Below, piece after piece: positions 8,272 through 16,566 of a DNA stretch of 64,000 nt. The notes beneath the pieces were generated by a model, which saw only the letters and a program-made list of their open reading frames with translations, was not told where the DNA came from and did no database searches. The stretch lies in assembly GCA_009377395.1 (NCBI GenBank), contig WHUB01000003.1:31673-95672 (forward strand), read 5' to 3'. Both the position numbers and the translations under genes were made by a program. The stretch comes from Actinophytocola sp. Lineage in GTDB: Bacteria > Actinomycetota > Actinomycetes > Mycobacteriales > Pseudonocardiaceae. Every line of letters starts with the position of its first letter. Position 1 is the first letter of the stretch.

Positions 8272-9438
8272 TCAGGCCGTGACCAGCAGTCCCGTCAAGT
8301 ACATCGCCAGCAGTCCCGCCGTCGCGCCGCCGACGGTCGCGGGATCGAGCAGCCGTCCCGCCTTGTCCCGCACGGCGGGCACGAGCTGCACGATCACCTG
8401 CGCGATGGCCCCGACGCCGATGCCGAGCAGGAAGCCGGACAGCTCGGGGTTGCTGACGGTGCCGCCGATGACCGCGCCCAGGATCGCCGGGGCGCCCGCG
8501 ATCGCGCCGAGCCCGAGCAGCGTGCCGAGCGGCGGCCGTCGTCTGGTCAGCGGCGACACGATCGCCAGGCCCTCGGTGGTGTTGTGGATGGCGAAGCCGA
8601 CGACCAGCGTCACGCCGAGCGCGAGCTCGCCGACCGCGTAGGCGGTGCCGATGGCCAGGCCCTCGCCGAGGTTGTGCAGCCCGATGCCGATCGAGATCAG
8701 CAGCGCCAGCCGGAGCCCGCCGGTCTCGGTGCGGTCCCGGCTGAGCCGGTGGTCGATCGCGCTGAGCGCGAGGAACGCCAGCAGTCCGCCGAGCACGACC
8801 AGCGCCGGTCCGCCGAAGGCGCCGCCCGACTCCTTGGCGAGCTCGAAGGCGTCCAGGGTGGCGTCGACGGCCAGGAACGCCAGCAGCCCGACGGTCACGG
8901 CCAGCAGCACCCGGACGCCACGCGCGCCGATGCGTCGCAGCGTCGGCAGGAACAGCATCCCCAGCACCACCGGGATGATGCCGACATACGTGCCGAGCAA
9001 GGTCATCAGCCCGAAGAATCCGCCGTCGGGCTGCGGTGTGGCCACCGCGGCGGGGATCTCGTGCTCGATCACCGCGCCGGTCGAGGTCAGGATCGAGATG
9101 GCGTACGGCTGCTGGGCGTGCCACGGGTAGTGCAGCCGCAGCGTCGAACTCTCCAGCCGGTCGATCGCGGTGGCTCCGCCGGAGAAGTCGACGTAGGCGT
9201 CGTTGACGAATACCTGGGCCACCCGCACCGGGTCGGCGCCGGTGTTGCGCACCGTCAGCTCGATCTCGCCCGGAGTGAGCAAGGTCTGCTCGACGGCGAG
9301 CTCCTCGATCGGCGGGCCCGCGCGGTCGGGCAGCGTGCGGCCGCCGAGCACGGCGAGCGCGGTCAGTGTCAGCGCGATCAATGCGACGACACCGGCCGCG
9401 GGTGCCCAGATCCGCAGGCTGCTCGACGTGGTGGTCAT
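8272..9438 (-). CDS. ZIP-family metal transporter with extracytoplasmic N-terminal domain
   Basis: This 388-residue membrane protein contains both ZIP signatures: HNLGEG (255-260) in one helix and HNTTEG (285-290) in the next, whose His and Glu side chains form the binuclear metal site. Before the ZIP core it has a first helix (about 11-32) and then a soluble segment of about 100 residues (TPGEIELTVRNTGADPVRV, immunoglobulin-like), which ordinary bacterial ZIPs lack. Its start overlaps the multicopper oxidase stop by ATGA, so the two are translationally coupled. It should import zinc, iron or another divalent metal. Confidence 0.88.
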   Translation of the reverse strand: MTTTSSSLRIWAPAAGVVALIALTLTALAVLGGRTLPDRAGPPIEELAVEQTLLTPGEIELTVRNTGADPVRVAQVFVNDAYVDFSGGATAIDRLESSTLRLHYPWHAQQPYAISILTSTGAVIEHEIPAAVATPQPDGGFFGLMTLLGTYVGIIPVVLGMLFLPTLRRIGARGVRVLLAVTVGLLAFLAVDATLDAFELAKESGGAFGGPALVVLGGLLAFLALSAIDHRLSRDRTETGGLRLALLISIGIGLHNLGEGLAIGTAYAVGELALGVTLVVGFAIHNTTEGLAIVSPLTRRRPPLGTLLGLGAIAGAPAILGAVIGGTVSNPELSGFLLGIGVGAIAQVIVQLVPAVRDKAGRLLDPATVGGATAGLLAMYLTGLLVTA

Positions 9439-10517
9439 TCGACCACCTCGAACATGCCCATCCAGCCCAGCTCGGCGAACTCGGTCTTGTGGGCGTGGAA
9501 CATGAACTGCCCCGGGTACTTGAATCGCATCTCGCAGATGCCGCGCTGGCCCTGGGCCTGCACGATCGTGTCGGTGAACTCGGACGGTTCGAGGCGGGTG
9601 CCGGTCGGGTAGTAGTCGAAGAAGTTGCCGTGCAGGTGGAAGCTGTTGATCGGGTCGTACTCCAGCGCGTTGACCAGGTAGACCCGCACCAGCTCGCCGC
9701 GCCGCACCCGGACCGGCTCGTGCATGTAGTGGAACGGGACGCCGTTGACGGCGTAGAGCTGGTTGCCCTCGCCGTCGAACGTGGTGTTGTAGCCGTGCAT
9801 GACCATCACCAGCTCGTCGGCATCGGGACGGCCCTGCTTCGGGTCGACGATGAACGTGCCGTACATGCCGCGCGCGATGTGCTCGGCGAGCGGGCCGACG
9901 TGACAGTGGTAGAGGTGCAGCCCGAACGGCTCGGCGTCGAACTCGTACACCGTGCTGCCGCCCGGCTCGATGACGCCGTCGCCCGCGCCGGGGATGCCGT
10001 CCATCTCGGCGGGGTGAATGCCGTGGAAGTGCATGGTGTGCGGGTGGGCCGAGCCGTTGTGGAACCGCACCCGCAGCCTGTCGCCCTCGGTGCAGCGCAG
10101 CGTCGGGCCGGGGATCCTAGAGTCGAACGTCCACGCCGGGAACGTCACGCCGGGCGCGATCTCGATGTCCTCGTCGCTGGCGTAGATGTCCCACTCGCGC
10201 AGCGTCCTGCCGTCGGCCATGCGGGAGGTGCGGCCGTAGTCGAAGTCGCGGAGGACGTCGGTGGGGTGGAAGCCGTTGGTGGTGTGGTCGACGGTGCTGC
10301 CGGTGCGGAACGTCGGGCCGGTGACGCCGCCGCCGTGCGCGCTGCTGTGGCCGCCGTGGCCGGTCGGCGTGCCGCGGGTGCCTTCGGCTGACGCGGTCAG
10401 CGCGCCGCCGAGGCCCAGTGCCGCCGCGCCCGCCGTGCCCGCGAGCGCGCCGCCGAGCAGGAACCGTCGCCGCGACGATCCGGTGTTCTCGTGCTCGGGC
10501 GGCTCGGGCGTGCTCAT
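9435..10517 (-). CDS. TAT-exported two-domain multicopper oxidase
   Basis: This 360-residue protein has a twin-arginine signal (SRRRFL, residues 15-20, then a hydrophobic stretch to about 45) and all four trinuclear copper motifs: H-x-x-H-F-H-G at 160-166, HCH at 204-206 with His213 and Met218 completing a type 1 site, HLHG at 294-297 and HAH at 341-343. Two cupredoxin domains make it a small laccase or copper nitrite-reductase-like enzyme outside the membrane. I chose the ATG at 10517 because GAGG lies 12 bases before it; 10529 (ATG) and 10544 (GTG) are alternatives. It is coupled to the ZIP transporter. Confidence 0.88.
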   Translation of the reverse strand: MSTPEPPEHENTGSSRRRFLLGGALAGTAGAAALGLGGALTASAEGTRGTPTGHGGHSSAHGGGVTGPTFRTGSTVDHTTNGFHPTDVLRDFDYGRTSRMADGRTLREWDIYASDEDIEIAPGVTFPAWTFDSRIPGPTLRCTEGDRLRVRFHNGSAHPHTMHFHGIHPAEMDGIPGAGDGVIEPGGSTVYEFDAEPFGLHLYHCHVGPLAEHIARGMYGTFIVDPKQGRPDADELVMVMHGYNTTFDGEGNQLYAVNGVPFHYMHEPVRVRRGELVRVYLVNALEYDPINSFHLHGNFFDYYPTGTRLEPSEFTDTIVQAQGQRGICEMRFKYPGQFMFHAHKTEFAELGWMGMFEVVE

Positions 10518-10656
10518 CGGCGGGGTCATCCTCACGAGGGACACAAAATTTCGTTACACCGAACTTAGCCATCAGGCGCATCGAAAGCAACCGTTGGCCG
10601 GGAAGCGAGCCAGGGGTGATTATGGTATATTAATTATCCGAAACGGAGGTACCTCA

Positions 10657-10820
10657 GTGGAGTTCGAGTTCGACGTGAACAAGAGCTCCCTGAATCGCGA
10701 GAAACACGGTATTGACTTCGTCGACGCACAGGTGCTGTGGCGACCTATCGGCAGGACCGGGTTCGGATCATTTCGGTCCGCCGGTCGCGGGATGAGGAGG
10801 TGGCGATCTATGAAGGCTGA
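10657..10820 (+). pseudogene. brnT: brnT toxin, internally deleted
   Basis: The first 29 codons after the GTG at 10657 (binding site CGGAGGT) read like a BrnT ribonuclease toxin (FEFDVNKSSLNREKHGIDF). The BrnT C-terminus (YRQDRVRIISVRRSRDEE) follows almost at once but in another frame, from 10746 to the TGA at 10820. About 35-40 residues that normally lie between, including most of the catalytic core, are missing, so no active toxin can be made. The brnA start overlaps the remnant's end as in intact brnTA operons. Family comparison is from memory. Confidence 0.85.
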
Positions 10821-11052
10821 AGAGTTCGACGAGAAGTTTGATCGCGGCGAGGACGTCACGTCCGACCTCGACCTCAGCGGTGCGCGCCGCCCCGGCTATG
10901 AGCAGCGGCGCGTGAATGTGGACTTTCCGGTCTGGATGATCGAATCACTGGACCAGGAAGCGAAGCGGCTCGGTGGCACCCGGCAGTCCATCATCAAGGT
11001 CTGGCTGGCCGAGTGCCTGGAAGGGCGAAGGCGCAAGACGGACGCGGCCTGA
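10810..11052 (+). CDS. brnA: BrnA-type antitoxin
   Basis: From the ATG at 10810 an 80-residue protein is encoded (MKAEEFDEKFDRGEDVTSDL) with the C-terminal ribbon-helix-helix of BrnA (RRVNVDFPVWMIESLDQEAK, then RLGGTRQSIIKVWLAE). BrnA neutralises BrnT and represses the operon. GAGGAGGTGG lies just upstream. Because of the deletion in brnT, the frame opened by the brnT GTG at 10657 now runs straight into brnA, so a 131-residue fusion (29 BrnT residues, a 22-residue new linker, then BrnA) could also be made. Confidence 0.85.
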   Translation: MKAEEFDEKFDRGEDVTSDLDLSGARRPGYEQRRVNVDFPVWMIESLDQEAKRLGGTRQSIIKVWLAECLEGRRRKTDAA

Positions 11053-11060
11053 GTCCGCCG

Positions 11061-11651
11061 TCAGTCGGTCGTCGCGCCGACGATGCGGAGGGCCAGTTCG
11101 CAGTAGTGGTCGGCGATGTCGCCGGGGGACCAGTCGCCTTCGTCGCGGTACCAGCGGGCCACGTCGATCCCCAGCGACAGCAGCGCCAGCGCCGTCATCC
11201 GCGGGTTCGAGGTCTGGAACACCCCCGCGTCCACCCCGGCCGTCACCACGTCCCGCATCCGCTGCTCGATCGCTCGCCGGTACTTGGCGATCTCCGCGTG
11301 GTGCTCGGCGTTCAGCGCGGCGAGCTCGTAGTTCACGATCCGCGCGCCGGTGTGTCCCTCGGCGTGGTGTGCGGCGAACGCGTACATCACCGCCCGCAGC
11401 TGTCGCACCGGGTCCGCTGAGCTGGTGATGCCCTCCTCGACCAGCCGCAGCGTCCGTTCGTGGCCCTCTTTCGAGATGAGGTACAGCAGCTCCTCTTTGG
11501 ACTTGTGGTGCACGTACACCGCGGCCGGGCTCATCCCGGCCGCCGCCGCGATGTCCCGGGTGGTCGTCCCGTGGAACCCCTTGGCCGCGAAGGACTCGAT
11601 CGCGGCCGCGACCAGCCGGCTCCGCGCGTTGGGCGGGGTCCCCTCAGTCAT
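11061..11651 (-). CDS. TetR-family regulator of the acyl-CoA cluster
   Basis: This 196-residue TetR protein has its helix-turn-helix at about residues 22-65 (FAAKGFHGTTTRDIAAAAGM followed by AAVYVHHKSKEELL) and a ligand domain of the KstR2/FadR-like actinobacterial type. It is divergent from the ten-gene acyl-CoA cluster, with two palindromes between them that should be its operators. The ligand is probably an acyl-CoA of the degraded compound. Start ATG at 11651 follows GAGGA. Confidence 0.88.
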   Translation of the reverse strand: MTEGTPPNARSRLVAAAIESFAAKGFHGTTTRDIAAAAGMSPAAVYVHHKSKEELLYLISKEGHERTLRLVEEGITSSADPVRQLRAVMYAFAAHHAEGHTGARIVNYELAALNAEHHAEIAKYRRAIEQRMRDVVTAGVDAGVFQTSNPRMTALALLSLGIDVARWYRDEGDWSPGDIADHYCELALRIVGATTD

Positions 11652-11702
11652 GTCCTCGCTCCCGTTCCGGGGTGTTGACGAGTGTGCCGTACCTGGGGCA
11701 TG

Positions 11703-11736
11703 CTAAGCGCGCGCTTACCACTAAGCAAGCGCTTAG
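11703..11736. promoter_or_regulatory. Two 16-bp palindromes, TetR operators
   Basis: CTAAGCGCGCGCTTAC (11703-11718, palindromic over TAAGCGC/GCGCTTA) and CTAAGCAAGCGCTTAG (11721-11736, CTAAGC/GCTTAG arms) lie side by side, 18 bases centre to centre, in the divergent promoter. Two like-spaced sites on the same DNA face fit cooperative binding by two TetR dimers. Assignment to the neighbouring TetR is by position. Confidence 0.7.
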
Positions 11737-11761
11737 CCGCGAAACGGAAGGATGATCGCTC

Positions 11762-12526
11762 ATGCCGCACGCCGCCAGCGACAGGTTCCGGGACAAGGTC
11801 GCGCTGGTCACGGGCGCGAGTCGGGGCATAGGGCTCGGCATCGCGGAGCGGCTGGTCGCCGACGGCGCCAAGGTCTGCGTCACCGCCCGCAAGCAGGACG
11901 CCCTCGACGACGTGGTGCGTCAGCTCGGCAAGGACAACGTCATCGCGGTGGCGGGCAAGGCGCACGACGCCGACCACCAGGCCGAGGCCATCAGCCGCAC
12001 CATCGAGACCTTCGGCAGCCTCGACATGCTGGTCAACAACGCGGGCATCAACCCGGTGTACGGGCCGCTGATCGAGCTCGACCTCGACGCCGCCCGCAAG
12101 ATCGTCGAGGTCAACTGCCTCGCCGCGCTGTCCTGGGCGCAGCAGGCGCACAAGGCGTGGCTCGGCGAGCACGGCGGAGCCATCGTCAACGTCTCCTCGG
12201 TCGCCGGGAAGAAGCCCGCGCCCGGTATCGGCTTCTATGGCGCGAGCAAGGCGATGCTCACCCACATCACCGAGGAGCTGGCCGTGGAGCTCGGCCCTGG
12301 CATCCGGGTCAACGGCGTCGCCCCCGCCGTGGTCAAGACCCAGTTCGCCAGCGCGCTCTACGAGGGCAGGGAGAGCGAGGTCGCCGCGAGCTATCCGTTG
12401 AAGCGCCTCGGGGTTCCGGAAGACGTCGGCAGCGTGGTGGCCTTCCTGCTGTCCGACGACGCGGCCTGGCTGACCGGCCAGACCATCGTCATCGACGGCG
12501 GTGTGACCCTCACCGGAGGCGTCTGA
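11762..12526 (+). CDS. Short-chain dehydrogenase/reductase, FabG-like
   Basis: This 254-residue SDR has the cofactor motif TGASRGIG (about 18-25), NNAG (about 92-95), catalytic Ser in NVSSVAG, and Tyr/Lys in FYGASK. It probably oxidises or reduces a hydroxy- or ketoacyl-CoA with NAD(P). It is the first gene of the TetR-controlled operon; GGAAGG lies about 11 bases before its ATG. One base separates it from the next SDR. Confidence 0.88.
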   Translation: MPHAASDRFRDKVALVTGASRGIGLGIAERLVADGAKVCVTARKQDALDDVVRQLGKDNVIAVAGKAHDADHQAEAISRTIETFGSLDMLVNNAGINPVYGPLIELDLDAARKIVEVNCLAALSWAQQAHKAWLGEHGGAIVNVSSVAGKKPAPGIGFYGASKAMLTHITEELAVELGPGIRVNGVAPAVVKTQFASALYEGRESEVAASYPLKRLGVPEDVGSVVAFLLSDDAAWLTGQTIVIDGGVTLTGGV

Positions 12527-12527
12527 C

Positions 12528-13307
12528 ATGGACCTCGACGGAAAGGGCGTCGTCGTCACCGGCGCGGGTCACGGCATCGGCCGTGCCATCGCGCACCGGC
12601 TGGCCGCCGAGGGCGCGCGGGTCGTCGTCAACGACGTCGACGCCGACGCCGCCAAGACCGTGGCGTCCGAAGTGGACGGGCACGCCGTGCCCGGCGACGC
12701 TGCGAGCGACGAGGGGGTCGGCGCGCTCATCGACGCCGCCCGCGACCACCTCGGTGCGATCGACGTCCACTGCGCCAACGCGGGTGTCGACGTCGGCGCC
12801 GGACTGGACGCGCCGGAGGCGGACTGGGCGAAGGCCATCGAGGTCAACACCATGGCGCACGTGCGCGCCGCCCGGCGGCTGGTGCCGGAGTGGCTCGAGT
12901 CCGGCGGCGGCACGTTCGTCGTCACCGCATCGGCCGCCGGCCTGCTCACCATGCTGGGCAGCCCGACCTACTCGGTCACCAAACACGGCGCGGTCGCCTT
13001 CGCCGAATGGCTGTCCGTCACCTATGGACACCGGGACATCAACGTCCACTGTGTCTGTCCACAAGGTGTGAAGACCCGGATGCTGGACAACGCCGGGCCA
13101 TTGCGGGACCTGCTCAGCCACGACATCGCGCTCACCCCGGAGCAGGTGGCCGAGTCGCTGTGGCAGGCCATGACCGACGGCACGTTCCTCGTGCTGCCGC
13201 ACCCCGAGGTGGGCGACTACTACGCCTACCGCGCCGCGAAGCCCGACAAGTGGCAGGCGGCGATGCGCAAGCTGCAACAAGGGCTCGACGCGGGAGGCGC
13301 GCGGTGA
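12528..13307 (+). CDS. Short-chain dehydrogenase/reductase
   Basis: This 259-residue SDR has TGAGHGIG (about 11-18), CANAG in place of NNAG, catalytic Ser in VTASAAG and Tyr-x-x-x-Lys in YSVTKHG. The C-terminal stretch (LTPEQVAESLWQAMTDGTFL, then VLPHPEV) is found in SDRs grouped with acyl-CoA dehydrogenases. It probably acts on a hydroxyl group of an acyl-CoA intermediate. Its TGA overlaps the GTG start of the next gene, so the two are translationally coupled. Confidence 0.87.
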   Translation: MDLDGKGVVVTGAGHGIGRAIAHRLAAEGARVVVNDVDADAAKTVASEVDGHAVPGDAASDEGVGALIDAARDHLGAIDVHCANAGVDVGAGLDAPEADWAKAIEVNTMAHVRAARRLVPEWLESGGGTFVVTASAAGLLTMLGSPTYSVTKHGAVAFAEWLSVTYGHRDINVHCVCPQGVKTRMLDNAGPLRDLLSHDIALTPEQVAESLWQAMTDGTFLVLPHPEVGDYYAYRAAKPDKWQAAMRKLQQGLDAGGAR

Positions 13308-14293
13308 AGGCGTGGCAGGTGGCCGAGCTGGGCGAGCCGGACACGGTGCTGCGGCTGGCCGACGTCGCCGAGCCGGAGCCCGGCCCGAGCCAGCTCTTGG
13401 TGCGGGTGCGCGGCGCTGCGGCGAACTTCCCCGATGTGCTGATGTGCCGGGGTGAGTATCAGGTCAAGCCGCCGCTGCCGTTCACGCCCGGCGTCGAGCT
13501 GTGCGGCGAGGTCGTCGCGACCGGCGCCGAGGTGACCGGGTTCAACAAGGGCGACCGGGTCATCGGCGGGTCGGTGATCCCCTCGGGTGCGTTCGCCGAG
13601 TACGCCCTGATGGAGGCGACGGCGACGTTTCCAGCGCCGGACGCGCTGGACGACGCGCAGGCCGGGTCGTTCTACATCGGCTACCAGACCGGCTGGTTCG
13701 GCCTGCACCGGCGGGCCGGGCTGCGGGCAGGAGAGACGCTGCTGGTGCACGCGGCGGCCGGTGGCGTCGGCAGCGCCGCCGTGCAGCTCGGCAAGGCGGC
13801 AGGCGCGCGGGTGATCGGTGTCGTCGGCGGCCCGGCCAAGGCCGAGGTCGCTCGCGAGCTGGGCGCGGACGTCGTCGTCGACCGCAACACCGAGGACTTC
13901 GTCGACGTCGTCAAGCGGGAGACGGACGGCAACGGCGCCGACGTCATCTACGACCCGGTCGGCGGCGAGACGTACCGGCGTTCGACCAAGTGCGTCGCGT
14001 TCGAGGGGCGGATCATCGTCGTCGGGTTCGCCGGGGGTGACATCCAGTCGGCCGCGCTCAACCACGCGCTGGTCAAGAACTACACCATCCTCGGGCTGCA
14101 CTGGGGCCTCTACCTCGGCAAGGACCCGACTGCGGTGCGTGCCTGCCACGACGACCTGACCGCGCTCGCGGCGGCCGGGAAGGTGTCGCCCCTGGTGAGT
14201 GAGCGAGTCGCGCTGGAGGATGTCGCCAGCGGCGTGCAGCGGCTCGCCGACGGCGTCACGGTTGGCCGGTTGGCCGTCGTACCGGGAAGCTGA
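13304..14293 (+). CDS. NADPH:quinone oxidoreductase-type MDR reductase
   Basis: This 329-residue zinc-free medium-chain reductase starts at the GTG at 13304 within GTGA (VKAWQVAELGEPDTVL). It has the QOR nucleotide motif VHAAAGGVGSAAVQLGKAAG (about 147-166) and the family opening NFPDVLMCRGEYQVKPPLPF. Members such as FadB4 and acryloyl-CoA reductases reduce enoyl-CoA or quinone double bonds with NADPH. In this cluster an enoyl-CoA reductase role is likely. No zinc-ligand cysteine cluster is present. Confidence 0.85.
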   Translation: MKAWQVAELGEPDTVLRLADVAEPEPGPSQLLVRVRGAAANFPDVLMCRGEYQVKPPLPFTPGVELCGEVVATGAEVTGFNKGDRVIGGSVIPSGAFAEYALMEATATFPAPDALDDAQAGSFYIGYQTGWFGLHRRAGLRAGETLLVHAAAGGVGSAAVQLGKAAGARVIGVVGGPAKAEVARELGADVVVDRNTEDFVDVVKRETDGNGADVIYDPVGGETYRRSTKCVAFEGRIIVVGFAGGDIQSAALNHALVKNYTILGLHWGLYLGKDPTAVRACHDDLTALAAAGKVSPLVSERVALEDVASGVQRLADGVTVGRLAVVPGS

Positions 14294-14314
14294 CAGCAGA
14301 GAAAGGGAGACACA

Positions 14315-15076
14315 GTGAGCGATCAGACCAAGCGCACCGCCATCGTCACCGGAGCCGCGCGCGGCATCGGCGCCGCCGTGGCGAAGCGGCTGGCGGCCGA
14401 CGGGTTCAACGTCGGCGTGCTCGACCTCGACGAGGCGGCGTGCAAACAGACCGTCGCCGACATCGAGGGCGCGGGCGGCAGGGCGCTGGCCGTCGGCGTC
14501 GACGTCTCCGACGAGCAGTCGGTGCAGCACGCCGTCGACCGGGTCGCGAGCGATCTCGGCGCGCCGACCGTGCTGATCAACAACGCCGGGATCACCCGCG
14601 ACAACCTGCTGTTCAAGATGAGCGTCGACGACTGGGACGCGGTGATGAACGTCCACCTGCGGGGCTCGTTCCTGATGACGCGGGCGGCACAGAAGTACAT
14701 GACCGAGGCCAAGTACGGCCGCGTCGTCAACCTCTCCAGCGTGTCCGCGCTCGGCAACCGGGGCCAGGTCAACTACTCCTCGGCCAAGGCCGGGTTGCAG
14801 GGCTTCACCAAGACGCTCGCGATCGAGCTGGGCAAGTTCGGCGTCACCGCCAACGCGATCGCGCCCGGCTTCATCGAGACCGAGATGACCGCCGCGACCG
14901 CGGAACGGGTCGGCATGCCGTTCGACGACTTCAAGAAGGCCGCCGCCGAGCAGATCCCGGTGCAGCGGGTCGGCCAGCCCGCCGACATCGCCGCCACCAC
15001 GTCGTTCCTGGTCAGCGAGGAGGCCGGGTTCGTGTCCGGCCAGATCATCTACGTGGCCGGTGGCCCGCGCGACTGA
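14315..15076 (+). CDS. fabG: 3-oxoacyl reductase, FabG-like SDR
   Basis: This 253-residue SDR is the most FabG-like of the three: TGAARGIG (about 12-19), NNAGITRDN, Ser in NLSSVSALGNRGQ, Tyr/Lys in NYSSAKAG and the ending VSGQIIYVAGGP. FabG enzymes reduce 3-oxoacyl-ACP or -CoA with NADPH; next to a MaoC hydratase it would form a hydratase/dehydrogenase pair working on CoA esters. AGAAAGGGAG precedes its GTG start. Confidence 0.87.
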   Translation: MSDQTKRTAIVTGAARGIGAAVAKRLAADGFNVGVLDLDEAACKQTVADIEGAGGRALAVGVDVSDEQSVQHAVDRVASDLGAPTVLINNAGITRDNLLFKMSVDDWDAVMNVHLRGSFLMTRAAQKYMTEAKYGRVVNLSSVSALGNRGQVNYSSAKAGLQGFTKTLAIELGKFGVTANAIAPGFIETEMTAATAERVGMPFDDFKKAAAEQIPVQRVGQPADIAATTSFLVSEEAGFVSGQIIYVAGGPRD

Positions 15077-15086
15077 GGAGGGTTGG

Positions 15087-15539
15087 ATGAAGACGTTCAA
15101 CGGGCTCGACGAGCTCGAACAGGCGATCGGCAGCCACCTCGGCTACAGCGGCTGGCACACCATCACCCAGGAGCAGATCAACCTGTTCGCCGACGCCACC
15201 GGCGACCACCAGTGGATCCACACCGACCCGGAGAAGGCGGCGGCCGGGCCGTTCGGCGGCACCATCGCGCACGGCTATCTCACGCTGTCGCTGATCCCGA
15301 TGCTGGTGTGGCAGATCTACAAGGTCGACGGCCTGAAGATGGGTGTGAACTACGGCTCCGACAAGGTGCGGTTTCCCGCGCCGGTGCCGGTCGGCTCGCG
15401 GGTGCGCGCCGGGGCTGAGCTGGTCGAGCTGAAGCGCGGCGACAACGGCGCGCAGGCCACGGTGCGCGTCACCATCGAGATCGAGGGCGGCGACAAGCCC
15501 GCCTGTGTCGCCGAAGTCCTCTCGGTGCTGGTGGACTGA
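15087..15539 (+). CDS. MaoC-family (R)-enoyl-CoA hydratase, HtdZ/Rv0130-like
   Basis: This 150-residue single hot-dog protein has the hydratase-2 signature FADATGDHQWIHTDPEKA (about 31-48), then GTIAHGYLTLSL and VRFPAPVPVGSRVRA. It closely resembles HtdZ (Rv0130) as I recall it. It should add water to trans-2-enoyl thioesters. The ATG at 15087 follows GAGGAGGG and is preferred over the longer frame from 15060, which overlaps the previous gene. It lies 11 bases behind fabG. Confidence 0.9.
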   Translation: MKTFNGLDELEQAIGSHLGYSGWHTITQEQINLFADATGDHQWIHTDPEKAAAGPFGGTIAHGYLTLSLIPMLVWQIYKVDGLKMGVNYGSDKVRFPAPVPVGSRVRAGAELVELKRGDNGAQATVRVTIEIEGGDKPACVAEVLSVLVD

Positions 15540-15541
15540 CG

Positions 15542-16561
15542 ATGGACGCCGCGCCACCCGGGCTGGATCTCGCACGGTTCCAGGAGTACTTCGACGGAGT
15601 CCGTCCCGGCGCGATCACCGGTCCGCTGCGGGCGAGCCTGATCGCGGGCGGCAAGTCGAACCTGACCTATGAGGTCACCGACGGGACGTCGACGTGGATC
15701 GTGCGCCGTCCGCCGCTCGGCCACGTGCTGGCGACGGCGCACGACATGGGACGCGAGTACCGGGTGATCACCGCGCTCGGGCCGACCGATGTCCCGGTGC
15801 CCGAGACGTACGCGCACTGCGAGGACCCCGACGTCATCGGCGCGCCGTTCTACGTGATGTCCAAAGTGGAGGGCACGCCGTACCGGTACGCCGCGCAGCT
15901 GGCGCCGCTCGGTGCCGAGCGGACCCGGTCGATCTCGCTTCGCATGATCGACACTCTCGCCACGCTGCACGACGTCGACCCACAGGCGGTTGGGCTCGGT
16001 GACTTCGGCCGGCCGGGGGGCTTCCTGGCGCGGCAGGTGCGGCGCTGGAAGAAGCAGCTCGACGCGTCCCACGTGCGGGACCTGGCCGGCGCCGACGAGC
16101 TGCACGACACGCTGGCCGCGTCGGTGCCCGCCGGGTCCGCGCCCGGCATCGTGCACGGCGACTTCCGGCTGGACAACCTGCTCGTCGACGCCGGCGACCG
16201 GATCACGGCGGTGCTCGACTGGGAGATGGCGACCCTCGGCGACCCGCTCACCGACATCGCGCTGCTGCTGGTCTACCAGCGGATGGCCGAGCTGGACGCC
16301 GGGGACGCGGTGGCCGACGTCGCCACCGCGCCGGGGTTCGCCGACGCCGACGAGATGCTGGCCCGTTACGCGCAGCACAGCGGCCGCGACCTCTCGGCGA
16401 TGGGGTTCTACTTAGGACTCGCGTACTTCAAGCTCGCCGTGATCCTCGAAGGAATCCACTATCGGCACACCCACGGGCAGACCGTGGGCGAGGGCTTCGA
16501 CACGGTCGGCGACCTCGTGGTGCCCCTGATCGACGCCGGACTTGCCGCACTGAAGGAGTAG
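15542..16561 (+). CDS. Aminoglycoside-phosphotransferase-fold kinase of the ACAD10/11 type
   Basis: This 339-residue protein has a protein-kinase-like fold: GGKSNLTYEV (36-45), catalytic HGDFRLDNLL (205-214, Asp207) and the magnesium-binding LDWEMATLGDPLTD (225-238, Asp226). It is the bacterial counterpart of the N-terminal domain of ACAD10/ACAD11 and of LvaA, which phosphorylates the 4-hydroxyl of acyl-CoAs so that it can be eliminated. Antibiotic resistance is unlikely. The acyl-CoA dehydrogenase that would be the partner domain starts six bases later. Confidence 0.85.
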   Translation: MDAAPPGLDLARFQEYFDGVRPGAITGPLRASLIAGGKSNLTYEVTDGTSTWIVRRPPLGHVLATAHDMGREYRVITALGPTDVPVPETYAHCEDPDVIGAPFYVMSKVEGTPYRYAAQLAPLGAERTRSISLRMIDTLATLHDVDPQAVGLGDFGRPGGFLARQVRRWKKQLDASHVRDLAGADELHDTLAASVPAGSAPGIVHGDFRLDNLLVDAGDRITAVLDWEMATLGDPLTDIALLLVYQRMAELDAGDAVADVATAPGFADADEMLARYAQHSGRDLSAMGFYLGLAYFKLAVILEGIHYRHTHGQTVGEGFDTVGDLVVPLIDAGLAALKE

Positions 16562-16566
16562 AGCCG

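Noticed and set aside
10545..11060. Insertion sequence or phage remnant around the broken brnTA
   Set aside because: No transposase, inverted ends or target-site duplication could be seen; a simple deletion explains the data.
15542..16561. Aminoglycoside resistance gene
   Set aside because: The kinase fold is APH-like, but its operon of acyl-CoA enzymes and ACAD10/11-type sequence point to lipid metabolism.
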